Part shown: piece by piece, positions 30,275 to 37,690 of the stretch
Layout: every line of letters starts with the position of its first letter
How positions within the stretch are numbered: position 1 is the first letter of the stretch
Assembly (NCBI GenBank): GCA_003245895.1
Contig: QKBZ01000027.1
Location: forward strand, 1 to 47,012
Direction of reading: 5' to 3'
Length of the DNA: 47,012 nucleotides
From: Beggiatoa sp.
Lineage (GTDB): Bacteria; Pseudomonadota; Gammaproteobacteria; Beggiatoales; Beggiatoaceae
Notes under the pieces: generated by a model
The model's input: only the letters and a program-made list of their open reading frames with translations
Databases searched by the model: none
What the model was told of the DNA's origin: nothing
Translations under genes and position numbers: made by a program

Positions 30275-30317
30275 AAATGATCACCCCAGTGATCTTAACT
30301 TTACAAGGATTACTGTT

Positions 30318-30701
30318 ATGCGTTGCTTATTTTGGCTAGCCCTTGCGCTGGCATCTTTTCACAGCTTTGCCGACACCGACCCTTTATTAACTGATGTACC
30401 TTTCCCGCCCAGCTTTGAAAATGGTGCAGCAGCACAATCTAGTCCTCCCCCTGAACCTTCCGATAAAACTGCGGCTTCTGAGCAAGAAGAACTTGCCCCA
30501 GAAATCACGGTTATTCAATATGCCCATGCAACAATTGCAGAATATCGTGTCAAGGGTCGCTTAATCATGGTGAAAATTACCCCTGCAATCGGGTATCCTT
30601 ATTACCTGTTTGATCACGATGGCGATGGTAGATTAGAACGCACGCAAGAAACAGAAGACGAACGCCCTTCTTTAAATCAATGGCGTTTGTTTAGTTGGTA
30701 A
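30318..30701 (+). CDS. DUF2782-type exported protein
   Basis: 127 residues. Signal peptide MRCLFWLALALASFHSFA, a Pro/Ser/Glu-rich linker (~25-65), then a small conserved domain with YRVKGRLIMVKITPAIGYPYYLFDHDGDGRLE, which matches my memory of DUF2782. Function unknown. In pseudomonads a DUF2782 gene sits next to thrB and polA (recalled, not checked); here the homoserine-kinase-like gene is next, which supports both calls. AAGGA nine bases before the ATG. Confidence 0.75.
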   Translation: MRCLFWLALALASFHSFADTDPLLTDVPFPPSFENGAAAQSSPPPEPSDKTAASEQEELAPEITVIQYAHATIAEYRVKGRLIMVKITPAIGYPYYLFDHDGDGRLERTQETEDERPSLNQWRLFSW

Positions 30702-30717
30702 ACATTCCGTTTCAAAG

Positions 30718-30740
30718 TCCTCTCCTGTTGGGAGAGGATT
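30718..30740 (+). terminator. Possible terminator after the DUF2782 gene
   Basis: Perfect 8-bp stem TCCTCTCC / GGAGAGGA with a five-base loop, then TTT broken by A. It belongs to the common 'TCCTCTCC...GGTGAGGG' intergenic repeat type, so its role as a terminator is uncertain. Confidence 0.4.
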
Positions 30741-30800
30741 TAGGTGAGGGCTAGCTTGCTCCAGAACAAAAATTGAATACCAACAATATGCAGCGTTCCA

Positions 30801-30834
30801 TGGTGGAATACGGCTTACGCCTATTCCACCCTAC
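30801..30834 (+). repeat. Half copy of a type-E module
   Basis: TGGTGGAATACGGCTTACGC then CTATTCCACCCTACA equals the right half of the E modules at 29121 and 35669; the left half is missing. It is still a complete hairpin. Confidence 0.7.
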
Positions 30835-30906
30835 ACACTCAATCTACCACCCATCACACACCTTCTGCACGAATGCTAAGCAACAACAACAATAGGCAAA
30901 GTTTTT

Positions 30907-32043
30907 ATGTCAAGATTGGTCTATGACAAAGTCACTATGGTTGCCCCTGCGCAGGTAGCCAATTTCGGCGGTTTATTCGACCGCGCTGGGAAACTGTGTT
31001 GCCGTCCCCCATTAGGGCCTCACGATGCTGAAGGTGGGCCTGGTAACTGGATGCAAATTAAGCGTTTACCTGGTAAGAAAGGTGTGATTGATGTCGATAT
31101 TCAATTGCGCAAATGCGATGAAAAAGGTTTTTGGGAAAGTCCGCAAACCTTCACTAAATTATTAGACGAAATTAAACAACACCCTGAAAAAGACGTGTTG
31201 CGGCTGCTGACGCAAGCTACTTGCCGCAAAATTTCCGATTTAATCGGTCGCCCGATTGATGACGGCTTTCACATCCACGTCATTATTCACACGCCCAACG
31301 GTCAAACCGGCTTAGGTTTAGGCGGTAGTGCCTCTAGTGCGGCGATTGTAGTGGCGATTGATGCCATGTTTGGCTCGCCTATCGCAGAACTGCCGCACGG
31401 CGACAATATTTTGTTACGGCTGGCGGCGGAAGGCGAACGCATTGCCTCAGGTCGCTTATTTTTCGATAACGTCGCGCCGCTGATCATCAAAGGCGACATG
31501 GTGTACATTACGCCAGACGACGACTCGGAAATGCCAGTAGTTGAAACCTTTGATTGTCCTAGCAATTTGCACATGGTGACAATCACCCCTGATTTTGCCA
31601 TTAGCACTTCTGAAATGACGCGCATTCTGCAAGGCCGTGAAGTCAGTTGGCAAACCGCAGAGGCAGCAGGCGATCACAAAGTGGAATTTATGCGCGGTCT
31701 GTTGTTAAAAGACATGCACTTAATGATTCGCCACGCCACCAATATCGTCACCGAACCCATTCGCGGTCAAGTGGTGCGCGGTTTTAGCACCGCACAACAA
31801 GTTGTGCGCGAAATCAATCAAGAATTCGACGCAGACAAACCGCGCTTTTCTTTAGGCATTAGCGGTTCTGGCCCGACCTTGTACGCGCTGGCCTGTTCCT
31901 TAGAAGAAGCCAACCAAATCGGCTTTGAAATATTTAAAGCCTTGAAAGAAAAAGATAATATTTATAGCTGGTGGTTCTGTCACAGTGCTAACCCGCATGG
32001 CGCGGAAATTATAGGCCGTGAAATCAGTGCTTATAATGTCTAA
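30907..32043 (+). CDS. GHMP-family kinase, homoserine kinase-like
   Basis: 378 residues, longer than usual ThrB (~300-320). Homoserine kinase phosphorylates homoserine on the threonine route. ThrB-like features: N-terminal APAQVANFGGLFD (usual NxGxGxD is altered), phosphate-binding GLGLGGSASSAAIV, ASGRLFFDNVAPLIIKG (ThrB: ASGxxHxDNVAPxxxGG), ITPDFAISTSEM and GISGSGPTLYALA. Extra residues lie in the N-terminal third (~35-100). Neighbouring DUF2782 fits ThrB context. Other GHMP kinases remain possible because motif 1 is divergent. Confidence 0.72.
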   Translation: MSRLVYDKVTMVAPAQVANFGGLFDRAGKLCCRPPLGPHDAEGGPGNWMQIKRLPGKKGVIDVDIQLRKCDEKGFWESPQTFTKLLDEIKQHPEKDVLRLLTQATCRKISDLIGRPIDDGFHIHVIIHTPNGQTGLGLGGSASSAAIVVAIDAMFGSPIAELPHGDNILLRLAAEGERIASGRLFFDNVAPLIIKGDMVYITPDDDSEMPVVETFDCPSNLHMVTITPDFAISTSEMTRILQGREVSWQTAEAAGDHKVEFMRGLLLKDMHLMIRHATNIVTEPIRGQVVRGFSTAQQVVREINQEFDADKPRFSLGISGSGPTLYALACSLEEANQIGFEIFKALKEKDNIYSWWFCHSANPHGAEIIGREISAYNV

Positions 32044-32060
32044 TCCTTGAGCCAGACAGC

Positions 32061-32330
32061 ATGAAGACACTTGCGGTCATTTTATTAGGCTTATTGTTAC
32101 TGACCCACTATCGGCTGTGGTTTGGCGCAGGCAGTTACGCCAACGCGCAACAATTGCAACGCCAAGTGGAAGCACAACGCACAGTCAACGAACAATTAAG
32201 CCAGCGCAATCAAGCCTTAGCTGCTGAAGTGGCAGATTTAAAACAAGGTTTAGAGGCCATCGAAGAACGCGCCCGCCTAGAACTGGGCTTTATTAAACGC
32301 AACGAGGTGTTTTATCAAATTGTCGATTAA
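32061..32330 (+). CDS. ftsB: Cell division protein FtsB
   Basis: 89 residues. FtsB links FtsL and FtsQ in the divisome. One N-terminal membrane helix (LAVILLGLLLLTHYRLWFG), a coiled coil (~28-65, QQLQRQVEAQRTVNEQL onward), then the conserved RARLELGFIKRNEVFYQI. It is followed, with an 11-bp overlap, by ispD, the usual ftsB-ispD pair. Confidence 0.92.
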   Translation: MKTLAVILLGLLLLTHYRLWFGAGSYANAQQLQRQVEAQRTVNEQLSQRNQALAAEVADLKQGLEAIEERARLELGFIKRNEVFYQIVD

Positions 32331-33030
32331 TGCCCCACATTATTGGGCAGTCGTGCCAGCGGCAGGTGTCGGGCGCCGCATGGGTAGCGATTGCCCCAAA
32401 CAATATTTACCTTTATTCAATAAACCCATTGTGCAACACACCTTAGAACGGCTCGCGGCGAGCGCAGTGCAAGGCATTGTGGTGAGTGTGTCTGCCGATG
32501 ATCCGTATTGGCCGCAGTTGCCGAAAATGTCTAAAGTGTGGCGCACGGATGGTGGCGCGGAGCGTTGTCATTCGGTGTTAAATGGCTTGCGCTATTTACT
32601 AGAGAATACCGCAGCACAGCCAACGGATTGGGTGTTAGTGCATGATGCGGCGCGGCCTTGTGTGCGGGTAGCCGATGTCAATAAATTGATGTCTGAGTTA
32701 GCCACACATCCCGTCGGCGGTTTATTGGCAATGCCAGTGCGTGACACCATGAAACGTGCTGATGCACAAGGTCAAGTGGCGGAGACGGTGTGTCGGGAAG
32801 GGCTATGGCATGCCTTAACGCCACAAATGTTTCGTTTACAAACCTTACATGATGCCTTACACAGTGTTTTAAGTCGCGGCGAGTTGGTGACGGATGAAGC
32901 GCAAGCGATGGAATTACAGGGTTATCAACCCGTCTTGATTGCAGGACATCCCGATAATATTAAAGTCACACATCCACAGGATTTAGCGTTAGCGGCTTTG
33001 TTTTTACAGCAACAAAAAGCCGCTGCGTGA
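32320..33030 (+). CDS. ispD: 2-C-methyl-D-erythritol 4-phosphate cytidylyltransferase
   Basis: 236 residues. IspD makes CDP-ME, the MEP-pathway step after Dxr (15.97-17.16 kb). The start is a TTG at 32320 inside the ftsB end; no ATG is available before the nucleotide-binding motif VVPAAGVGRRMGSDCPKQY. Also VLVHDAARPC and ALTPQMFR, as in the family. ispF, the usual next gene, is not here; a cyclophilin gene follows instead. Confidence 0.95.
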   Translation: MSINAPHYWAVVPAAGVGRRMGSDCPKQYLPLFNKPIVQHTLERLAASAVQGIVVSVSADDPYWPQLPKMSKVWRTDGGAERCHSVLNGLRYLLENTAAQPTDWVLVHDAARPCVRVADVNKLMSELATHPVGGLLAMPVRDTMKRADAQGQVAETVCREGLWHALTPQMFRLQTLHDALHSVLSRGELVTDEAQAMELQGYQPVLIAGHPDNIKVTHPQDLALAALFLQQQKAAA

Positions 33031-33062
33031 AGTAACCTTTTTGCTTGATTTGGAGAGCTATT

Positions 33063-33737
33063 TTGTTAATCGGAACACGTTTATGGGCTGTTTTAGCCTT
33101 ATTGAGTTGGGTAAGCGTTAGCCATGCAGCAAACCCTATCGTTAAGTTAGAAACCAACAAAGGCGCGATAGTGTTGGAATTAGCGGCAGATAAAGCCCCT
33201 AACACGGTAGAAAATTTCTTGCGCTATGTGAATGAAGGTTTTTATCAAGACACTATTTTTCACCGTGTGATTGATAACTTTATGATCCAAGGCGGTGGTT
33301 TTACCGCTGATTTCGTGCAAAAGCCTACCCATGAGCCGATTGCCAATGAAGCGGATAACGGTTTGAAAAATGATCGCGGTACTATCGCAATGGCGCGCAC
33401 GGCTGATCCGCATTCTGCCACCGCACAATTTTTCATCAATGTGAAAGATAACCCATTTTTAGATTTCCGCGCTCAAAGCACACAAGGCTGGGGGTATACC
33501 GTGTTTGGTCGTGTCATTGAAGGCATGGGAGTCGTGGATGCCATTAAATCTGCGCAAACGGGTAGCGGCGGCCCTTTCCGTACTGATGTGCCTAGCGAAA
33601 CGATTGTGATTAAAAGTGTTAGCGTTGTAGCCGCAGATGCAGCACCCGCAGCAGTTCCAGCAGATGCGCCGACGGCGGTTGATGGTGCAAACACTGCACC
33701 GGATGCACCAGAAGCTAAACCGGCTGCTAGCAAATAA
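33063..33737 (+). CDS. Periplasmic peptidyl-prolyl isomerase, cyclophilin type
   Basis: 224 residues from the TTG at 33063, chosen because GGAGAG lies six bases upstream; an in-frame TTG at 33045 has no ribosome site. Signal peptide [19 protein letters not shown], cleavage near SHA-ANP. The cyclophilin core is complete: [15 protein letters not shown] (catalytic Arg), [20 protein letters not shown], and [15 protein letters not shown]. An Ala/Pro-rich tail of ~30 residues ends the protein. Likely PpiA-type periplasmic folding helper. Confidence 0.9.
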   Translation: MLIGTRLWAVLALLSWVSVSHAANPIVKLETNKGAIVLELAADKAPNTVENFLRYVNEGFYQDTIFHRVIDNFMIQGGGFTADFVQKPTHEPIANEADNGLKNDRGTIAMARTADPHSATAQFFINVKDNPFLDFRAQSTQGWGYTVFGRVIEGMGVVDAIKSAQTGSGGPFRTDVPSETIVIKSVSVVAADAAPAAVPADAPTAVDGANTAPDAPEAKPAASK

Positions 33738-33741
33738 AAAC

Positions 33742-33825
33742 CGTAGGATGGGCTGACGAAGGAAGCCCATCAGTCGCGTCAACATCGCGGTAAACGATGG
33801 GCTTCCTACGTCAGCCCATCCTACA
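33742..33825 (+). repeat. Type-F hairpin module
   Basis: CGTAGGATGGGCTGACG to CGTCAGCCCATCCTACA, starting four bases after the cyclophilin gene stop. It is related to the F module at 30127 and may end transcription. Confidence 0.75.
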
Positions 33826-33870
33826 CGGCACATTTTTCATCCATTCCACCGAATTTTCCCGAGAGAAACC

Positions 33871-34689
33871 ATGAAAAACTTAACCCGTTGTTTAAGCCTA
33901 ATCTTAGGCACTAGCCTTGTATTGCCTGCATGGGGTGCGACTTTAATCAAGCACACCAATCAACAAGGTCAAATCCAACAAACCTTAATGAGTGGCACGC
34001 AAGCCCGCATGGACAGCGGCGAACCGAATCGTTATATGGTGTTGAAACTGGATACACAAACCATGTATGCAGTGGATGCAGGGCAGAAAAAAGTATTGGA
34101 AATGTCGCTGAAAGCAGATGATAAAGCCGTGCCGCAAATGCCAAATATGCCTAACATGCCGGAACCGGTTAAAGTTGAAAGCGCGTTAGTGGATCAAGGT
34201 GCAGGCCCTGAAATGGTCGGTTATGCAACGCAGCGTTATCAAATTACGGCGAATGGCGAAGTATGTTCAGATAACTATGTGTCTAAAGATGCTTTAGAAC
34301 TGCCTGAATTGCAATCCTTTTTAGATGCCATGACTCAATTAACCCATTCTCGCCGCGCAATGATGAAAATGGCGATGGCGTTTAGCCCTTGCTTAACCGC
34401 GCAAGTGGAGCAAGAAGACGCATTGATGGAAAAAGGCATGGTATTAAAAAGCCTTGATGGCAAAGGCACTTTATTACATGAAGTGACTGATATTGAAACC
34501 AATGTAGAAGTGACACCTGAACAATTCGCCATCCCTAGCGATTATCAAGTGATGAATGAACAGCAGTTGATGCAACAACGCATGGAACAAATGCGCCAGC
34601 AGTTCCAACAACAGCAGCAACTTCAGCAACAGCAAGGCGGTCAAATGCCTGCTATGCCCGCGATGCCTGCAATGCCGCAGCATAAATAA
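33871..34689 (+). CDS. Exported Gln/Met-rich protein, DUF4412-like
   Basis: 272 residues. Signal peptide MKNLTRCLSLILGTSLVLPA, cleavage near WGA. The body (~25-230) begins ATLIKHTNQQGQIQQTLMSG and carries YMVLKLDTQTMYAVD, a pattern resembling DUF4412 or LolA-like lipid-binding folds, with two Cys that may pair. The C-terminus is low complexity: a Gln-rich stretch, then PAMPAMPAMP. The role is unknown; an exported lipid- or metal-binding protein is a guess. GAGAG lies before the ATG. Confidence 0.65.
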   Translation: MKNLTRCLSLILGTSLVLPAWGATLIKHTNQQGQIQQTLMSGTQARMDSGEPNRYMVLKLDTQTMYAVDAGQKKVLEMSLKADDKAVPQMPNMPNMPEPVKVESALVDQGAGPEMVGYATQRYQITANGEVCSDNYVSKDALELPELQSFLDAMTQLTHSRRAMMKMAMAFSPCLTAQVEQEDALMEKGMVLKSLDGKGTLLHEVTDIETNVEVTPEQFAIPSDYQVMNEQQLMQQRMEQMRQQFQQQQQLQQQQGGQMPAMPAMPAMPQHK

Positions 34690-34695
34690 GATATT

Positions 34696-34769
34696 TGTAG
34701 GGCGGATGGATAGGCGCGAGCCGTCATCCGCCATAAATGTCGCATGACGCTCCGCTTATGCGACCTACA
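34696..34769 (+). repeat. Short type-C hairpin module
   Basis: TGTAGGGCGGATGGATAGG to GCTTATGCGACCTACA, 74 bp, close to the module at 26738-26807. It ends 37 bases before the SDR start. Confidence 0.7.
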
Positions 34770-34806
34770 AACATACGTTTCGTATGTTTCACAATACTTT
34801 AGCAAT

Positions 34807-35637
34807 ATGTCTCAATCCCGCACTATCTTAATTACCGGCTGCTCTAGCGGCATCGGCTACTGTGTCGCTCACGGTTTACGCGAACACGGCTACCGTGTGT
34901 TTGCCAGTGCCCGCAAAGCAGAGGACGTGGCGCGTTTACAAGCCGAAGGCTTTACTACCGTTCAGTTAGACTTAACCGACTCCAACAGCATTAAAGCGGC
35001 TGTGTCTGAGGTATTAGCACAAACCGACGGCGAGTTATACGCAGTGTTTAATAACGGTGCTTTTGGCTTAGCAGGCGCGGTGGAAGACTTATCGCGTGCA
35101 GCCTTACAAGCCCAGTTTGAAACCAATGTTTTTGGCACACACGAGTTAACTCGCATGTTATTGCCAACCTTTTTAAAGCAAGGTTACGGGCGAATCATTC
35201 AAAATAGCTCGGTATTAGGTTTTGCCGCTATGCCGTTGCGTGGCGCGTATGTGGCGAGCAAATTTGCCTTAGAAGGTTTAAGCGATTGCTTACGGCAAGA
35301 ATTGCGCGATACGGGTGTGCATGTGTCTTTGATAGAACCCGGCCCGATTTTATCGCGCTTTCGTGCGAACAGTTTCCAAGCGTATCAGACGTATATCGAT
35401 GGCGAGCACAGCCGATTTAAAGAACAGTATCAAGCGATGATTAACCGCTTGAGCAAAGAAGGCGCAGCCGTACCTTTTACACTACCGCCAGAAGCGGTAT
35501 TAAAGCGCGTCCTTCATGCTTTAGAAGCGAAACGGCCTCAGATTCGTTATTATGTGACCTTTCCGACTTATTTATTTGGTTTTTTGCGCCGAATTTTGCC
35601 GAATCGGGCGATGGATTGGGTGTTGTCGCGGGTGTGA
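34807..35637 (+). CDS. Short-chain dehydrogenase/reductase
   Basis: 276 residues from the ATG at 34807 (MSQSRTILITGCSSGIG); the longer in-frame start at 34744 lies in the preceding repeat. Classical SDR motifs: cofactor loop GCSSGIGY, NNGAFG (NNAG motif, altered), catalytic Ser in IIQNSSVLGF, and YVASKFALEG (YxxxK). C-terminal extension with a basic, hydrophobic end (YLFGFLRRILPNRAM). This resembles the retinol- or 17-beta-hydroxysteroid-like bacterial SDR branch; substrate unknown. Confidence 0.9.
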   Translation: MSQSRTILITGCSSGIGYCVAHGLREHGYRVFASARKAEDVARLQAEGFTTVQLDLTDSNSIKAAVSEVLAQTDGELYAVFNNGAFGLAGAVEDLSRAALQAQFETNVFGTHELTRMLLPTFLKQGYGRIIQNSSVLGFAAMPLRGAYVASKFALEGLSDCLRQELRDTGVHVSLIEPGPILSRFRANSFQAYQTYIDGEHSRFKEQYQAMINRLSKEGAAVPFTLPPEAVLKRVLHALEAKRPQIRYYVTFPTYLFGFLRRILPNRAMDWVLSRV

Positions 35638-35668
35638 ACCTAGCACGACCGGTCTTTTTGTCTTGAAT

Positions 35669-35817
35669 TGTAGGGTGGAATAGCGCAGCGTATTCCACCA
35701 TGAAATTCTGCAAATGGTCAAAATTAAGCACAAATTACAGGCTTCTTGGTGGAATACGGCTTGCGCCTATTCCACCCTACAAGTATGCATTCCCATCATG
35801 TTGATAGGAACGAGAAA
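35669..35817 (+). repeat. Type-E module joined to a type-A end hairpin
   Basis: E module at 35669-35781 (TGTAGGGTGGAATAGCG to CTATTCCACCCTACA). It is followed directly by GCATTCCC-ATCATGTTGAT-AGGAACGAG (to 35817), the right end hairpin of an A element with its own 11-bp 4-3-4 palindrome (ATCA-TGT-TGAT). The A left end is missing. Confidence 0.75.
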
Positions 35818-35842
35818 AATTTAACGCTGCAAAAGGTACATC

Positions 35843-36652
35843 ATGACCACACCAGCCAATGATATTTTAGTTCGCGCACGCGGACTCACTTTTAAACGTG
35901 GCAATCGCTACATTTTCAATAACATTGACTTAGACATACAACGCGGCAAAATCACTGCCATCATGGGGCCAAGTGGCACCGGTAAAACCACTTTGCTACG
36001 CCTGATCGGAAAGCAGTTAAAACCGCACGGCGGTAGCATCGAAATTGACGGACAAGCTTTAGCCAAACTGTCTACCCGCGAACTGTATGCCTTACGAAAA
36101 CGTATGGGCATGCTATTCCAAAACGGCGCATTACTCACCGATTTAAACGTGTATGAAAACGTCGCTTTTCCCTTGCGCGAACATACCCGCTTGCCAGAAT
36201 CCATCATCCGGCATTTAGTGTTAATGAAACTGCAAGCGGTCGGCTTGCGTGGTGCGCGTGATTTAAGTCCCAGCGAATTGTCCGGCGGCATGGCTCGCCG
36301 CGTCGCCTTGGCGCGGGCATTGGTGTTAGACCCGATGATGATGATGTATGACGAACCGTTCACCGGACAAGACCCGATTTCTTTAGGCGTGTTAGTGCGC
36401 TTAATCCGCTCCATGAATGATGCGCTGTCGCTGACCAGTATTATCGTTTCGCACGATATTCAAGAGACTTCGAGCATTGCCGATTACATCTACATTCTGT
36501 CGGATGGCTGCGTAGTGGGACAAGGCACGCCAGAGCAGTTAAAACAAACCGATTCCGCGTGGGTAAAACAGTTTTTAAATGCCGAATCGGATGGCCCTGT
36601 GCCATTCCATTTCGCCGCCCCCGACTACCGTGCCGATTTACTGGGAGGATAA
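35843..36652 (+). CDS. mlaF: Phospholipid ABC transporter ATP-binding protein
   Basis: 269 residues. MlaF powers the Mla system, which moves phospholipids between the inner and outer membranes to keep outer-leaflet asymmetry. Walker A GPSGTGKTT, Q-loop FQNGALLTDL (the Mla-specific form), signature LSGGMARRVALARAL, Walker B MMMYDEPFTGQDP and H-loop VSHDIQE. It stops three bases before mlaE, with the mlaE ribosome site GGAGG inside its last codons. Confidence 0.93.
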   Translation: MTTPANDILVRARGLTFKRGNRYIFNNIDLDIQRGKITAIMGPSGTGKTTLLRLIGKQLKPHGGSIEIDGQALAKLSTRELYALRKRMGMLFQNGALLTDLNVYENVAFPLREHTRLPESIIRHLVLMKLQAVGLRGARDLSPSELSGGMARRVALARALVLDPMMMMYDEPFTGQDPISLGVLVRLIRSMNDALSLTSIIVSHDIQETSSIADYIYILSDGCVVGQGTPEQLKQTDSAWVKQFLNAESDGPVPFHFAAPDYRADLLGG

Positions 36653-36655
36653 GGG

Positions 36656-37441
36656 ATGATCTTAGACGGATTGCAATCGGTGGGGCGCACCACCTTAGAT
36701 GTGTTCTCTAAATTCGGACGCGCACATTTATTTTTACTGCACACCTTAGCCGGTGTGCCAAGTTTATTCGTGCGCTGGCGTTTAGTCGTCAGCGAAGTGT
36801 ATTCCTTAGGCGTGTTATCGCTGACCATTATTTTAGTGTCCGGCTTATTTGTCGGCATGGTGTTGGGCTTACAAGGCTATAACACCTTAGTCAATTTCAA
36901 CGCGACAGAAATGCTCGGCGTAGTGGTGTCGCTGTCCTTGTTACGCGAATTAGGCCCTGTGTTAACTGCGCTGTTGTTCGCCGGTCGCGCCGGTTCTGCC
37001 TTAACGGCGGAAATAGGTTTGATGAAGGCCACCGAACAATTGTCAGCAATGGAAATGATGGCAGTAAATCCGTATAAGCGTGTGATTGCGCCGCGTTTTA
37101 TCGGCGGTTTAATCGCCATGCCATTGCTAGCGGGCATTTTCAGTGCCATCGGTATTTTAGGCGGACATTTGGTGGTCGTGGAATTGCTGCAAGTGGATGC
37201 TGGTGCGTATTGGTCGCAAATGCAAGACACCGTGGAGTTATTCGACGATATTGGCAATGGGATGATTAAAGCGGCGGTGTTTGGTGTCGTGGTGACATGG
37301 ATTGCGGTGTTTGAGGGGTATGATTGTATCCCAACCTCGGAAGGGGTAAGCCGCGCTACCACGCGCACAGTGGTGAATGCTTCGTTAGCAACTTTAGGTA
37401 TAGACTTTATCTTGACTGCGCTGATGTTTAGTGATGTGTAA
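36656..37441 (+). CDS. mlaE: Phospholipid ABC transporter permease
   Basis: 261 residues, about five or six membrane helices. MlaE (MlaE/YrbE permease) partners MlaF. Family segments: FVGMVLGLQGYNTLVNF, LGPVLTALLFAGRAGSALTAE, MEMMAVNPYKRVIAPR and GVVVTWIAVFEGYDC. A strong GGAGG lies eight bases before the ATG. mlaD, mlaC and mlaB, normally next, are absent; repeats follow the stop directly. Confidence 0.94.
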   Translation: MILDGLQSVGRTTLDVFSKFGRAHLFLLHTLAGVPSLFVRWRLVVSEVYSLGVLSLTIILVSGLFVGMVLGLQGYNTLVNFNATEMLGVVVSLSLLRELGPVLTALLFAGRAGSALTAEIGLMKATEQLSAMEMMAVNPYKRVIAPRFIGGLIAMPLLAGIFSAIGILGGHLVVVELLQVDAGAYWSQMQDTVELFDDIGNGMIKAAVFGVVVTWIAVFEGYDCIPTSEGVSRATTRTVVNASLATLGIDFILTALMFSDV

Positions 37442-37463
37442 AGCGTTGATTTATAAGCCATAT

Positions 37464-37688
37464 GGTGTGCGAAACGCCGCCGAGAAGCTGGGGTTGTTTC
37501 CGACCTTAATCGGCGTTTTGCCCACCGTGCAGGGTTTGGTGGGCAAAACCCCACATCAACGATAACGGATTATCAAATGGTGTACCCTGTGGGGTTTCGC
37601 ACACCCTACAACCGTGCATGCCTGAACTTAATGGTTAATGGCAGCTTCTCCGTGTTCGCACCGCAAAAGGACGCGGCGCAAACCCTAC
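37464..37688 (+). repeat. Type-H inverted repeat followed by G fragment
   Basis: GGTGTGCGAAAC at 37464 pairs with GTTTCGCACACC ending at 37605, then CTACA; inside, GTTTTGCCCACC and GGTGGGCAAAAC form another hairpin. After it come a decayed B-type right end (ACTTAATGG, ~37627) and a G fragment (37653-37688, GTTCGCACCGCAAAAGGACG). This fills the gap between mlaE and the convergent lipoprotein gene. Confidence 0.65.
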
Positions 37689-37690
37689 CC

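Noticed and set aside
33459-33833. A Cys-rich antisense reading frame over the cyclophilin gene
   Set aside because: It runs through the Ala/Pro-rich tail and the F repeat in antisense; composition is a by-product of the coding strand.
34744-34806. Longer N-terminus for the SDR protein
   Set aside because: The extension is encoded by the end of a C-type repeat; the family start motif begins right after the ATG at 34807.
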